From Tisiphia sp964030975 (GTDB lineage Bacteria; Pseudomonadota; Alphaproteobacteria; Rickettsiales; Rickettsiaceae), in contig NZ_CAXIQH010000001.1 of assembly GCF_964030975.1 (NCBI RefSeq), positions 1,488,001 through 1,552,000 of the forward strand: a stretch of DNA of 64,000 nucleotides. The letters run 5' to 3'. Of this stretch, positions 27,646-36,694 are shown piece after piece (the first letter of the stretch is position 1; every line of letters begins with the position of its first letter). A program made the translations under genes and the position numbers. Under the pieces are notes generated by a model, which worked only from the letters and a program-made list of their open reading frames with translations, was not told the origin of the DNA and searched no databases.

Positions 27646-29287
27646 GCTGCCGTCTCGATTAATTCCGTATTATTTATATATCTTGCATAGGCAAAAGGCG
27701 TATAATTCGTAGGATGCTTCTTTGCTTTGTTGCTCTGCTCTTGCAGCCAATTTAAATATTTAAATGCATTGATTTCATTCTCACTACAAGTCTTTACTAT
27801 ACTATACAGACCACTATGTATCTCAGCACTATTGATTGTTTTAAAGAATAATGAATTCTTCCTTTGTAAAATAATGGTACGTAGTGACCTCTCAGCCCAA
27901 TTATTATCAAGACTGCTAACTGGAATTTTCAAAAATTGCGTCAAACCTTCTTTATTATTTAACCAATATTTCATAGCTTGCCCAAACCTACTATTAGGCT
28001 CAACTTTCTTGTCGTTAAATAATTCATCTATTTTGTTATATATATTTTCTATATATTTACTGCTATGTTCCTGATGGTACTTCAGCTTCTCCTCAAGGCT
28101 CATCTCTTTACATTGATGTTCATTATGGTAAATCCCAGCAGTCTGTTTGAGAAAATATCCGCATTCTTCAGGGTAATATGGTTCATTCTCTGTAAATTTT
28201 CTCTGCCCATGTGACAAACAATTGATCATCACTATTATTGCCAGTAATTCTTTATCTGCTTCTGATAATACCGGGTTATTATTGTTACTTGCATCAGTCA
28301 TTAAATGAATAGAATCAGTCCTATTCTTACGATTCTTTAGTACGTTACCAATATTTTCCCCGCCATGCTTATTACCGGTAAAATATAAAACTATCACCTC
28401 ATTATTGGCAGTCTTAGCACATATAGTAGTGGTATAACAGCTGCGTCCTTTCTTATTTTGAGTACGTAATTTTTTATTGGCTACAGTAATTTCTAAAATT
28501 CTAGCTCTAGTATCATCAAGATTCAGTGAGCTACATTCGGCAGCCATTTCCAATAATACCCTGTAAATTTCAGCTCCACCACCTTCTTGCCAAACATCTA
28601 AATATTGTTGCCACAACGAGCTATATGATACAGGAACCCCGCTTAAACTTTGCAACCTAGATAAACGATAGAAGGGAGTACCGTAGGTCTTTTGTAACAC
28701 TATTGCACTTTTGCTACTATTTGTCCATTTGTTGATATTCTTATTGTTCATAACTGTATAATCGCAAGCATTACAGCGTAACGTTTTCTTTACATATCTG
28801 TTGACTGTAATTGGAGCATTACCTGTAAATTGTAGCAATTTTCTAGCTTCACTATTATAGAGTTTACCATTATCACAGTGAGGACAGCTATCACCACTAC
28901 AAAAATTCTCAGGAGATAAATAGCTGGTATTCGCATCCTGATAATCATCAAATCCATATTTACCTTGCCAATTACTGCGATCTCTCTTCTTGGACTCATC
29001 GTACTCTTCTTCATTACCACCATTCTTATTATCAGATTCACTCGGTGGTTCTTTTAATGAATCTGAACTATCTTTTTTTTGTTATCTGCCTTAAAACCAA
29101 TCATCATCTCCTTAAGCTTATTTATACTGATGTTTGATGATGCTAGCTTGTCTATTAGTTCGTTACAAAATTTCACAAGTTCTATCACCGCTTGCTGATC
29201 ATCTCCTGTTAATGAACTTGCCTTAATATGTTGTATTAGTTCTTCTCGTTCCTCAGCACTTAAGGTCGCTACTTTTGGCTTTTTCAT
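27642..29287 (-). CDS. IS66-like element B: transposase, -1 frameshift
   Basis: Starts at 29287 (MKKPKVATLSAEEREELIQH; helical N-terminus, coiled segment to about residue 65) and meets an A8G run (29072-29080) where the zero frame reads AAA AAG just before ending 11 codons later. The -1 frame is open from that site to 27642, giving a 548-residue IS66 transposase with a zinc-finger-like CSGDSCPHCDNGKL, CNACDY, then the DDE core (LNLDDTRARI, MTDASNNN) and the conserved C-terminal LDNNWAERSLRTIILQRKNSLF. Full length and motifs indicate a functional product if frameshifting occurs. Confidence 0.9.
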
Positions 29288-29754
29288 TTTGATTCATTCA
29301 TTACGTTTAATAATTGAAATGTTATAGTATAACTGATAGTTTTTCAACCAGTTTTTTTACTAATCGGTGATATTTGCATAGTAGGAACCCAAATTTATAA
29401 AATAAATTCATACTACCAAAAAAATTTAATAGAGTTATGCAGTTTTGCTGCAAGTATACCCATACCAAACCATCTAAAGGAATTAGTTCGCCAGCTACTC
29501 CATCACTATTCTTGCAAAGATATAGCCAAACATCTCAATATTAATAAAACAATAATTAGTTCAATTCAACGTATACTTGCAGCAAAACTGCAACAAGATA
29601 TTAATTTCCTTCCATTTCAACTAGTAAATTCTATAGATACTGATCCTGTGGCTACTCCCAAACAAAATTACTACACTTGCCACATTATTAAACCAAATGG
29701 TACCAAGCTTATTATCCAAACATTGGATCCAAAAATCATAATTCAGACATTTCT

Positions 29755-30108
29755 ATGCTGCAACTAACCCCTCAGTCAGTTATTTTTGTTGCCACTATTG
29801 CCATCGACTTTCGTAAGGGTATCGATGGTTTAATAGCTGTTTGCAGACAAAAACTTTCTTCCAACCCTCTTAATGGTTCCTTGTTTTTATTCTATAATAA
29901 AAACAGAACTGCCATTAAAATTTTGTCCTTTGATGGTCAAGGCTTTTGGTTATGCTCTAAACGCCTATCCAAAGGTAAATTTACGGCAAAACTTTCCCCA
30001 TCTGATAATTCATCTTATCAGATTTGTTATAGAACCTTACACATTCTTATTCATAATGGTGATCCTAGTTCTGCCAAACTCTCTAATGATTGGCTTCCTG
30101 TCATTTAA
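29755..30108 (+). CDS. IS66-like element A: TnpB
   Basis: 117 residues, identical in translation to the element B copy. tnpA upstream is disrupted, so its transcription may be lost or read from element B. Confidence 0.88.
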   Translation: MLQLTPQSVIFVATIAIDFRKGIDGLIAVCRQKLSSNPLNGSLFLFYNKNRTAIKILSFDGQGFWLCSKRLSKGKFTAKLSPSDNSSYQICYRTLHILIHNGDPSSAKLSNDWLPVI

Positions 30109-31750
30109 GCTGCCGTCTCGATTAATTCCGTATTATTTATATATCTTGCATAGGCAAAAGGCGTATAATTCGTAGGATGCTTCTTTGCTTTGCTGCTCTG
30201 CTCTTGCAGCCAATTTAAATATTTAAAGGCATTGATCTCGTTCTCACTACAAGTCTTTACTATACTATACAGACCACTATGTATCTCAGCACTATTGATT
30301 GTTTTAAAGAATAATGAATTCTTCCTTTGTAAAATAATGGTACGTAGTGACCTCTCAGCCCAATTATTATCAAGACTGCTAACTGGAATTTTCAAAAATT
30401 GCGTCAAACCTTCTTTATTATTTAACCAATATTTCATAGCTTGCCCAAACCTACTATTAGGCTCAACTTTCTTGTCGTTAAATAATTCGTCTATTTTGTT
30501 ATATATGTTTTCTATATATTTACTGCTATGTTCCTGATGGTACTTCAGCTTTTCCTCAAGGCTCATCTCTTTACATTGATGTTCATTATGGTAAATCCCA
30601 CCAGTCTGTTTGAGAAAATATCCGCATTCTTCAGGGTAATATGGTTCATTCTCTGTAAATTTTCTCTGCCCATGTGACAAACAATTGATCATCACTATTA
30701 TTGCCAGTAATTCTTTATCTGCTTCTGATAATACCGGGTTATTATTGTTACTTGCATCAGTCATTAAATGAATAGAATCAGTCCTATTCTTACGATTCTT
30801 TAGTACGTTACCAATATTTTCCCCGCCATGCTTATTACCGGTAAAATATAAAACTATCACCTCATTATTTGTAGTTTTAGCACATATAGTAGTGGTATAA
30901 CAGCTGCGTCCTTTCTTATTTTGAGTACGTAATTTTTTATTGGCTACAGTAATTTCTAAAATCCTGGCTCTAGTATCATCAAGGTTCAGTGAACTACATT
31001 CGGCAGCCATTTCCAATAATACCCTGTAAATTTCAGCTCCACCACCTTCTTGCCAAACATCTAAATATTGTTGCCACAACGAGCTATGGGATACAGGAAC
31101 CCCGCTTAAACTTTGCAACCTAGATAAACGATAGAAGGGAGTACCGTAGGTCTTTTGTAACACTATTGCACTTTTGCTACTATTTGTCCATTTGTTGATA
31201 TTTTTATTGTTCATAACTGTATAATCGCAAGCATTACAGCGTAACGTTTTCTTTACATATCTGTTGACTGTAATTGGAGCATTACCTGTAAATTGTAGCA
31301 ATTTTCTAGCTTCACTATTATAGAGTTTACCATTATCACAGTGAGGACAGCTATCACCACTACAAAAATTCTCAGGAGATAAATAGCTGGTATTCGCATC
31401 CTGATAATCATCAAATCCATATTTACCTTGCCAATTACTGCGATCTCTCTTCTTGGACTCATCGTACTCTTCTTCATTACCACCATTCTTATTATCAGAT
31501 TCACTCGGTGGTTCTTTTAATGAATCTGAACTATCTTTTTTTTGTTATCTGCCTTAAAACCAATCATCATCTCCTTAAGCTTATTTATACTGATGTTTGA
31601 TGATGCTAGCTTGTCTATTAGTTCGTTACAAAATTTCACAAGTTCTATCACCGCTTGCTGATCATCTCCTGTTAATGAACTTGCCTTAATATGTTGTATT
31701 AGTTCTTCTCGTTCCTCAGCACTTAAGGTCGCTACTTTTGGCTTTTTCAT
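30105..31750 (-). CDS. IS66-like element A: transposase, -1 frameshift
   Basis: Same two-frame structure as element B, with the A8G site at 31535-31543. Differences from B are a few residues (for example HSS for YSS near codon 72 of the long frame, TTNN for TANN), so it is a near-identical recent copy with all motifs intact. Confidence 0.88.
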
Positions 31751-31922
31751 TTTGATTCATTCATTACGTTTAATAATTGAAATGTTATAGTATAACTGAT
31801 AGTTTTTCAACCAGTTTTTTTACTAATCGGTGATATTTGCATAGTAGGAACCCAAATTTATAAAATAAATTCATACTACCAAAAAAATTTAATAGAGTTA
31901 TGCAGTTTTGCTGCAAGTATAC

Positions 31923-33856
31923 AAACTTTCCCCATCTGATAATTCATCTTATCAAATTTGCTATAGAACCTTACACATTCTTATTCATAATGGTGATCCT
32001 AGTTCTGCCAAACTCTCCAATGATTGGCTTCCTGTCATTTAAGCTGCTGTCTTGATTAATTCCGTATTATTTATATATCTTGCATAGGCAAAAGGCGTAT
32101 AATTCGTAGGATGCTTCTTTGCTTTGCTGCTCTGCTCTTGCAGCCAATTTAAATATTTAAAGGCATTGATCTCGTTCTCACTACAAGTCTTTACTATACT
32201 ATACAGACCACTATGTATCTCAGCACTATTGATTGTTTTAAAGAATAATGAATTCTTCCTTTGTAAAATAATGGTACGTAGTGACCTCTCAGCCCAATTA
32301 TTATCAAGACTGCTAACTGGAATTTTCAAAAATTGCGTCAAACCTTCTTTATTATTTAACCAATATTTCATAGCTTGCCCAAACCTACTATTAGGCTCAA
32401 CTTTCTTGTCGTTAAATAATTCGTCTATTTTGTTATATATGTTTTCTATATATTTACTGCTATGTTCCTGATGGTACTTCAGCTTTTCCTCAAGGCTCAT
32501 CTCTTTACATTGATGTTCATTATGGTAAATCCCACCAGTCTGTTTGAGAAAATATCCGCATTCTTCAGGGTAATATGGTTCATTCTCTGTAAATTTTCTC
32601 TGCCCATGTGACAAACAATTGATCATCACTATTATTGCCAGTAATTCTTTATCTGCTTCTGATAATACCGGGTTATTATTGTTACTTGCATCAGTCATTA
32701 AATGAATAGAATCAGTCCTATTCTTACGATTCTTTAGTACGTTACCAATATTTTCCCCGCCATGCTTATTACCGGTAAAATATAAAACTATCACCTCATT
32801 ATTGGCAGTCTTAGCACATATAGTAGTGGTATAACAACTGCGTCCTTTCTTATTTTGAGCTCGTAATTTTTTATTGGCTACAGTAATTTCTAAAATCCTG
32901 GCTCTAGTATCATCAAGGTTCAGTGAACTACATTCGGCAGCCATTTCTAATAATACCCTGTAAATTTCAGCTCCACCATCTTCTTGCCAAACATCTAAAT
33001 ATTGTTGCCACAGAGTGCTATATGATACAGGAACCCCGCTTAAACTTTGCAACCTAGATAAACGATAGAAGGGAGTACCGTAGGTCTTTTGTAACACTAT
33101 TGCACTTTTGCTACTATTTGTCCATTTGTTGATATTCTTATTGTTCATAACTGTATAATCGCAAGCATTACAGCGTAACGTTTTCTTTACATATCTGTTG
33201 ACTGTAATTGGAGCATTACCTGTAAATTGTAGCAATTTTCTAGCTTCACTATTATAGAGTTTACCATTATCACAGTGAGGACAGCTATCACCACTACAAA
33301 AATTCTCAGGAGATAAATAGCTGGTATTCGCATCCTGATAATCATCAAATCCATATTTACCTTGCCAATTACTGCGATCTCTCTTCTTGGACTCATCGTA
33401 CTCTTCTTCATTACCACCATTCTTATTATCAGATTCACTCGGTGGTTCTTTTAATGAATCTGAACTATCTTTTTTTTGTTATCTGCCTTAAAACCAATCA
33501 TCATCTCCTTAAGCTTATTTATACTGATGTTTGATGATGCTAGCTTGTCTATTAGTTCGTTACAAAATTTCACAAGTTCTATCACCGCTTGCTGATCATC
33601 TCCTGTTAATGAACTTGCCTTAATATGTTGTATTAGTTCTTCTCGTTCCTCAGCACTTAAGGTCGCTACTTTTGGCTTTTTCATTTTGATTCATTCATTA
33701 CGTTTAATAATTGAAATGTTATAGTATAACTGATAGTTTTTCAACCAGTTTTTTTACTAATCGGTGATATTTGCATAGTAGGAACCCAAATTTATAAAAT
33801 AAATTCATACTACCAAAAAAATTTAATAGAGTTATGCAGTTTTGCTGCAAGTATAC
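31923..33856. mobile_element. IS66-like element C, left-truncated
   Basis: 1,934 bp beginning inside tnpB, abutting the right end of element A at 31922, and ending with a normal terminus GTTTTGCTGCAAGTATAC at 33856. It retains the last 40 codons of tnpB and the whole transposase. Its missing left part is not found left of element A, so DNA was lost here. Confidence 0.88.
32039..33684 (-). CDS. IS66-like element C: transposase, -1 frameshift
   Basis: Same arrangement with the A8G site at 33469-33477. It is slightly more diverged from A and B (for example STLWQQ, EDGGAE, LRAQNK and a final LIKTAA), showing it is an older or separately acquired copy that nevertheless keeps the frame relation and every core motif. 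Confidence 0.88.
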
Positions 33857-34225
33857 AAATCATTTCATGGCAATCCATATGATGGTCATACATTATCGCA
33901 GACTGTAGAGGTTGTAAAGAAATTAACAGGAGTGGGAATAGCCAGGACATTTGTTGATTTAGGCTATAAGGGGAATAATTTTAAAGAAAAAGACAAGGTG
34001 TATAGCCCATATTGCAAGAAGAAGCTATCCTCAGATGATAAGGCAATGATCAAGAGAAGAAGTGCTATAGAGCCGATAATAGGACACCTTAAGCATTATG
34101 GTAGAGTTGGCAGAAATTACTTAAAAGGAGTAATAGGAGATATAATAAATCCGTTAATTTCCGCTGTAGGATTGAACTTACGGTGTATTGCTAATCACCT
34201 GCTCAAAACAAATTTTTCTACATAA
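33857..34225 (+). pseudogene. IS5-family transposase, 5'-truncated
   Basis: C-terminal ~122 residues of a DDE transposase: GNPYDGHTL, DLGYKGN (second Asp region) and RRSAIEPIIGHLKHYGRVGRNYLKG with the catalytic Glu. The 5' half is cut at the IS66-like right end at 33856. Confidence 0.85.
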
Positions 34226-34454
34226 AAATTAGCAAATAAAGAAAATTAATCAAACGATTACAAAATCGTTAACAAAACGTCATGCAAAAATTTTCTAAAA
34301 ATCATCTTTTTATATCAAAAAATTACATCAGAACAATTAAACTCTAAAATTTTATACAAAAATTTTTTGCTAAGGTGCTAATTTTTGAATTTTTTGCACT
34401 TTTGACGGGGAGACTATGTAATGGCATTCTGTTAATCTTCTAACCTATTATTTC

Positions 34455-34492
34455 TAGGTTCTTATATCTTTAAATTATGATATAAGAACCTA
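34455..34492 (-). terminator. Hairpin at the end of the toxin operon
   Basis: TAGGTTCTTATATC (34455-34468) pairs perfectly with GATATAAGAACCTA (34479-34492), a 14-bp stem with a 10-nt loop. It overlaps the yoeB stop codon. There is no strong T tract, so it may be a terminator or an mRNA-stabilising structure. Confidence 0.5.
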
Positions 34493-34753
34493 ATAATGCC
34501 CTTTACAGCTCTCTATCTGGATAATTTGCGTTTCATCATTAAAAGAATATATCAATCTATGCTCATGATCTATTCTTCTAGACCAAAAACCGCTTAATTT
34601 ATGTTTTAAAGGCTCAGGCTTTCCTATCCCGTCATATGGTGTTAGGAGAATATTATCTAGCAATTTCTGAATTCGTTTGTCTATTTTAGGATTTGTACAC
34701 TGCCAGAATCGTCTTTGCTCAAGTGCTTCATTAGACAAGCAGATAACTCTCAA
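34490..34753 (-). CDS. yoeB: YoeB/Txe-family mRNA interferase toxin
   Basis: 87-residue RelE-superfamily ribosome-dependent endoribonuclease. The family core PYDGIGKPEPLKHKLSGFWS (about 40-59), RRIDHEHRLIYSF and the terminal CKGHY supply the expected catalytic Glu/Arg/His set. It overlaps the upstream Panacea-domain gene by 23 bp and so is translationally coupled with it. No YefM-type antitoxin is present; the upstream gene is the likely antidote. Confidence 0.9.
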   Translation of the reverse strand: MRVICLSNEALEQRRFWQCTNPKIDKRIQKLLDNILLTPYDGIGKPEPLKHKLSGFWSRRIDHEHRLIYSFNDETQIIQIESCKGHY

Positions 34754-35378
34754 TTTCCCCCCTTTTTTCTTGTAATTCTTTTTTTGCTTTTAAAAGCTGT
34801 TCTGTAATATCTTCTGCAGGAACTCCACTGTCATAATTCATCCACCATTGATCTTCAGCATTTTCTATTTGAACAATATCTTCTTTTGAAATTGATAAAA
34901 GATAATCTTTAATATCCTTTATTACATCAGTTTTAAAGAACTTACACATTTCTTCTTTCGTAATAATTTTATTTTGGCGTATAATAGCTTCACACCAAAT
35001 AGAATGTGTATGTGTTAAATTACGTAAATACGCAGCTGTATGCTCACCATAAAAAGAATAGACTTTATAAATTAATTCTTTCTGATTTTTACTATAAATA
35101 TCAAAATCTATTTCTCCAGGCGAAGGAATGCCATCAGCTTCAAAATTACCAAATGTTAAACGTAAAGCTCGTGTCACTGGTCCATGTTTCCATGCTTCAA
35201 TCTCTTCTGTAAAAAGCGGTCTATCAAATAAAGCAAGACTTATTCCTTGGGCAAAATATATTAGTTTTTGTAGCTTTAGCTGGGTTATGGTATCGCCAGC
35301 TTTTCTATCTACTAAAACTAAAAAATAATTAGCTATATCCAAACAACTAAGTATCTTGTCTCTTTGTTTTTTATTCAT
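34731..35378 (-). CDS. Panacea (DUF4065/SocA-like) domain protein, probable antitoxin
   Basis: 215 residues. Residues ~10-130 match the Panacea domain: ANYFLVLVDRKAGDTITQLKLQKLIYFAQG, EEIEAWKHGPVTRAL, HSIWCEA. Panacea domains neutralise many unrelated toxins through a variable extra region. Here a C-terminal tail (about 165-215; WWMNYDSGVPAEDITEQLL) may hold the YoeB-specific contact. The gene precedes and overlaps yoeB, the usual antitoxin-first order. Confidence 0.82.
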   Translation of the reverse strand: MNKKQRDKILSCLDIANYFLVLVDRKAGDTITQLKLQKLIYFAQGISLALFDRPLFTEEIEAWKHGPVTRALRLTFGNFEADGIPSPGEIDFDIYSKNQKELIYKVYSFYGEHTAAYLRNLTHTHSIWCEAIIRQNKIITKEEMCKFFKTDVIKDIKDYLLSISKEDIVQIENAEDQWWMNYDSGVPAEDITEQLLKAKKELQEKRGEIESYLLV

Positions 35379-35423
35379 AACTATTCTTAAATTTTGTTCA
35401 CAGAATCTAGACCCCTTACCAAA

Positions 35424-35730
35424 TTAACTTACGCTACCCTTGTAATTTGGTAAAATCTTTGCCTTAGCATATATTTTCAGTATACTAACTGGGTAAGGTT
35501 TATCAACCTTAAAAGTAACATCAATATCAGTTTTTATTTCCCCATGCATAATAAAATTTACCCAACCTGATTGATAAGGAGTGGCAAATAAGTCACACAC
35601 TTCTTTAGTAGCTGTTGATGTTGTTAAATATTTCTTATCATTAACCAATCTAATCAACGCATCACTATCTACATATCTACTATTAATATGTTGCCTATCT
35701 ATTTGCCCATTATCAAGCCTTTCTTCAATA
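35424..35730 (-). pseudogene. 3' end of the gp12-like phage tail gene, separated by IS5
   Basis: About 101 codons. ATPYQSGWVNFIMHGEIKTD and VDKPYPVSILKIYAKAK are like the C-terminal end of T7 gp12-type tail proteins (SGW...V...QDDPLPLTILAI). Removing the IS5 element 35731-36692 with one TA copy puts this stretch in frame with the gene that begins at 40149, for a 1,253-residue product. Confidence 0.8.
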
Positions 35731-36692
35731 GACTTCCTGCATAAATATTTATTAAGTTTCAAAATTACAAATTCCTGCTATTAAATTTACTCTTAAAGCA
35801 AATCTTTTTCTTCTATTTCTGTAACGATCGGCAATAATCTTAAAACGTTTTATTCGTCCAATAATATGTTCGCAAGTAACCCTTTGTGACGCAATATTTT
35901 GATTATTCTTTTTATCTTCGTTTGTTAAAGGTTTCTTCTTACTTTTCTTTTTAGGCAAAAAACTATTACTGTGAAGCTTCTTCATACCTTGATAACCTGA
36001 ATCTCCTAGAAGACTAACTTCAGGGTGAATCAAAATTTTTGATTCTTTAAACAACTTAAAATCATGCTTTTTACCATTGGCAAAATTTGTACATATAATC
36101 TTCTTACTTTTTTTATCTACCACAATTTGTGTTTTTAATGTATGTCTTTTTTTCTTACCAGAATAATAATATCTTTGCTTATTCTTGCGGTTCTTTACTC
36201 TCTTTTTCTTCCTGACTTTTTTTAGGGCGTTCGCATGGAGACTCGGCTACATCAACTAAAATAACTTCATACTCTATATCACTTTTACTAAGAGCTTTAC
36301 GTCCTGGCAAAGCAAAGTCTTTTGATTTTACTAAAACATTTTCAACCCATCTTATGATACGCAATGCTGTTGTCTCATGAACTCCATAACTAGTTGCAAT
36401 ATGAAAATAAGTTCGGTACTCACGCAAATATTCAAGCGTTAATAAAAGTCTGTCTTCCACACACAACTTGTGAGGCTTACCAGACTTTATTTTCTGCACC
36501 TTCTCCGATTCTTGTAATATGTTAACCATCAGGTTAAAGGTTGCCTTCTTAACTCCAGTTAATCTTCTAAATTCCTCTTCCTCTAACCTTTTGCTCTGAT
36601 CGTATTTTGACACTATCCATTACCATAATTTTTCTAACAACAGACTTTTAAATCAATTATTTTATTCCTGCAACTTATTTATGCAGGAAGTC
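35731..36692. mobile_element. IS5-family element inside the phage tail gene
   Basis: 962 bp with inverted termini GACTTCCTGCATAAAT / ATTTATGCAGGAAGTC and TA duplications at 35729-35730 and 36693-36694. It carries a two-frame transposase on the minus strand. Its ends match those of the 142-bp palindromic elements at 37272 and 41242. Confidence 0.87.
35752..36613 (-). CDS. IS5-family transposase in two frames
   Basis: N-terminal frame 36613-36179 (144 aa): HTH_Tnp_4-like (RRLTGVKKATFNLMV, GVHETTALRIIRWVE) and the first catalytic Asp in ILVDVAESPCERPKK. Second frame down to 35752: HTLKTQIVVDKKSKKI, LLGDSGYQG (second Asp) and SQRVTCEHIIGRIKRFK (Glu). The long second frame is +1 relative to the first and is open from the A7 run at 36217-36223, so either a +1/-2 slip or loss of one A would fuse them. 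It may be functional through slippage or inactivated. Confidence 0.85.
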
Positions 36693-36694
36693 TA

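Larger units (their letters stand above)
26834..29459. mobile_element. IS66-like element B (complete, 2,626 bp)
   Basis: Bounded by inverted GTATACTTGCAGCAAAACTG ends and inserted in tnpA of element A. Flanked by a 12-bp direct repeat CCATACCAAACC (26822-26833 and 29460-29471). Genes: tnpA and tnpB (+), transposase (-), convergent. Confidence 0.9.
26740..29767 (+). pseudogene. IS66-like element A: tnpA interrupted by element B
   Basis: Codons 1-31 lie at 26740-26833; the remainder resumes at 29460-29767 after the 2,626-bp insertion. The sequence matches tnpA of elements B and D. Confidence 0.85.
26659..31922. mobile_element. IS66-like element A, split by nested element B
   Basis: Left piece 26659-26833 and right piece 29460-31922 total 2,638 bp; subtracting the 12-bp duplication CCATACCAAACC at the insertion point gives 2,626 bp, equal to elements B and D. 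Termini are inverted GTATACTTGCAGCAAAACTG. The right piece carries the rest of tnpA, an intact tnpB and the transposase. Confidence 0.88.

Noticed and set aside
27727..28074. 115-codon plus-strand frame in each IS66-like copy
   Set aside because: Antisense shadow of the transposase C-terminus.
28790..29041. 83-codon minus-strand frame repeated in each IS66-like copy
   Set aside because: It is an out-of-frame shadow of the transposase segment just after the slippery site; the -1 frame carries the zinc-finger-like and conserved residues.
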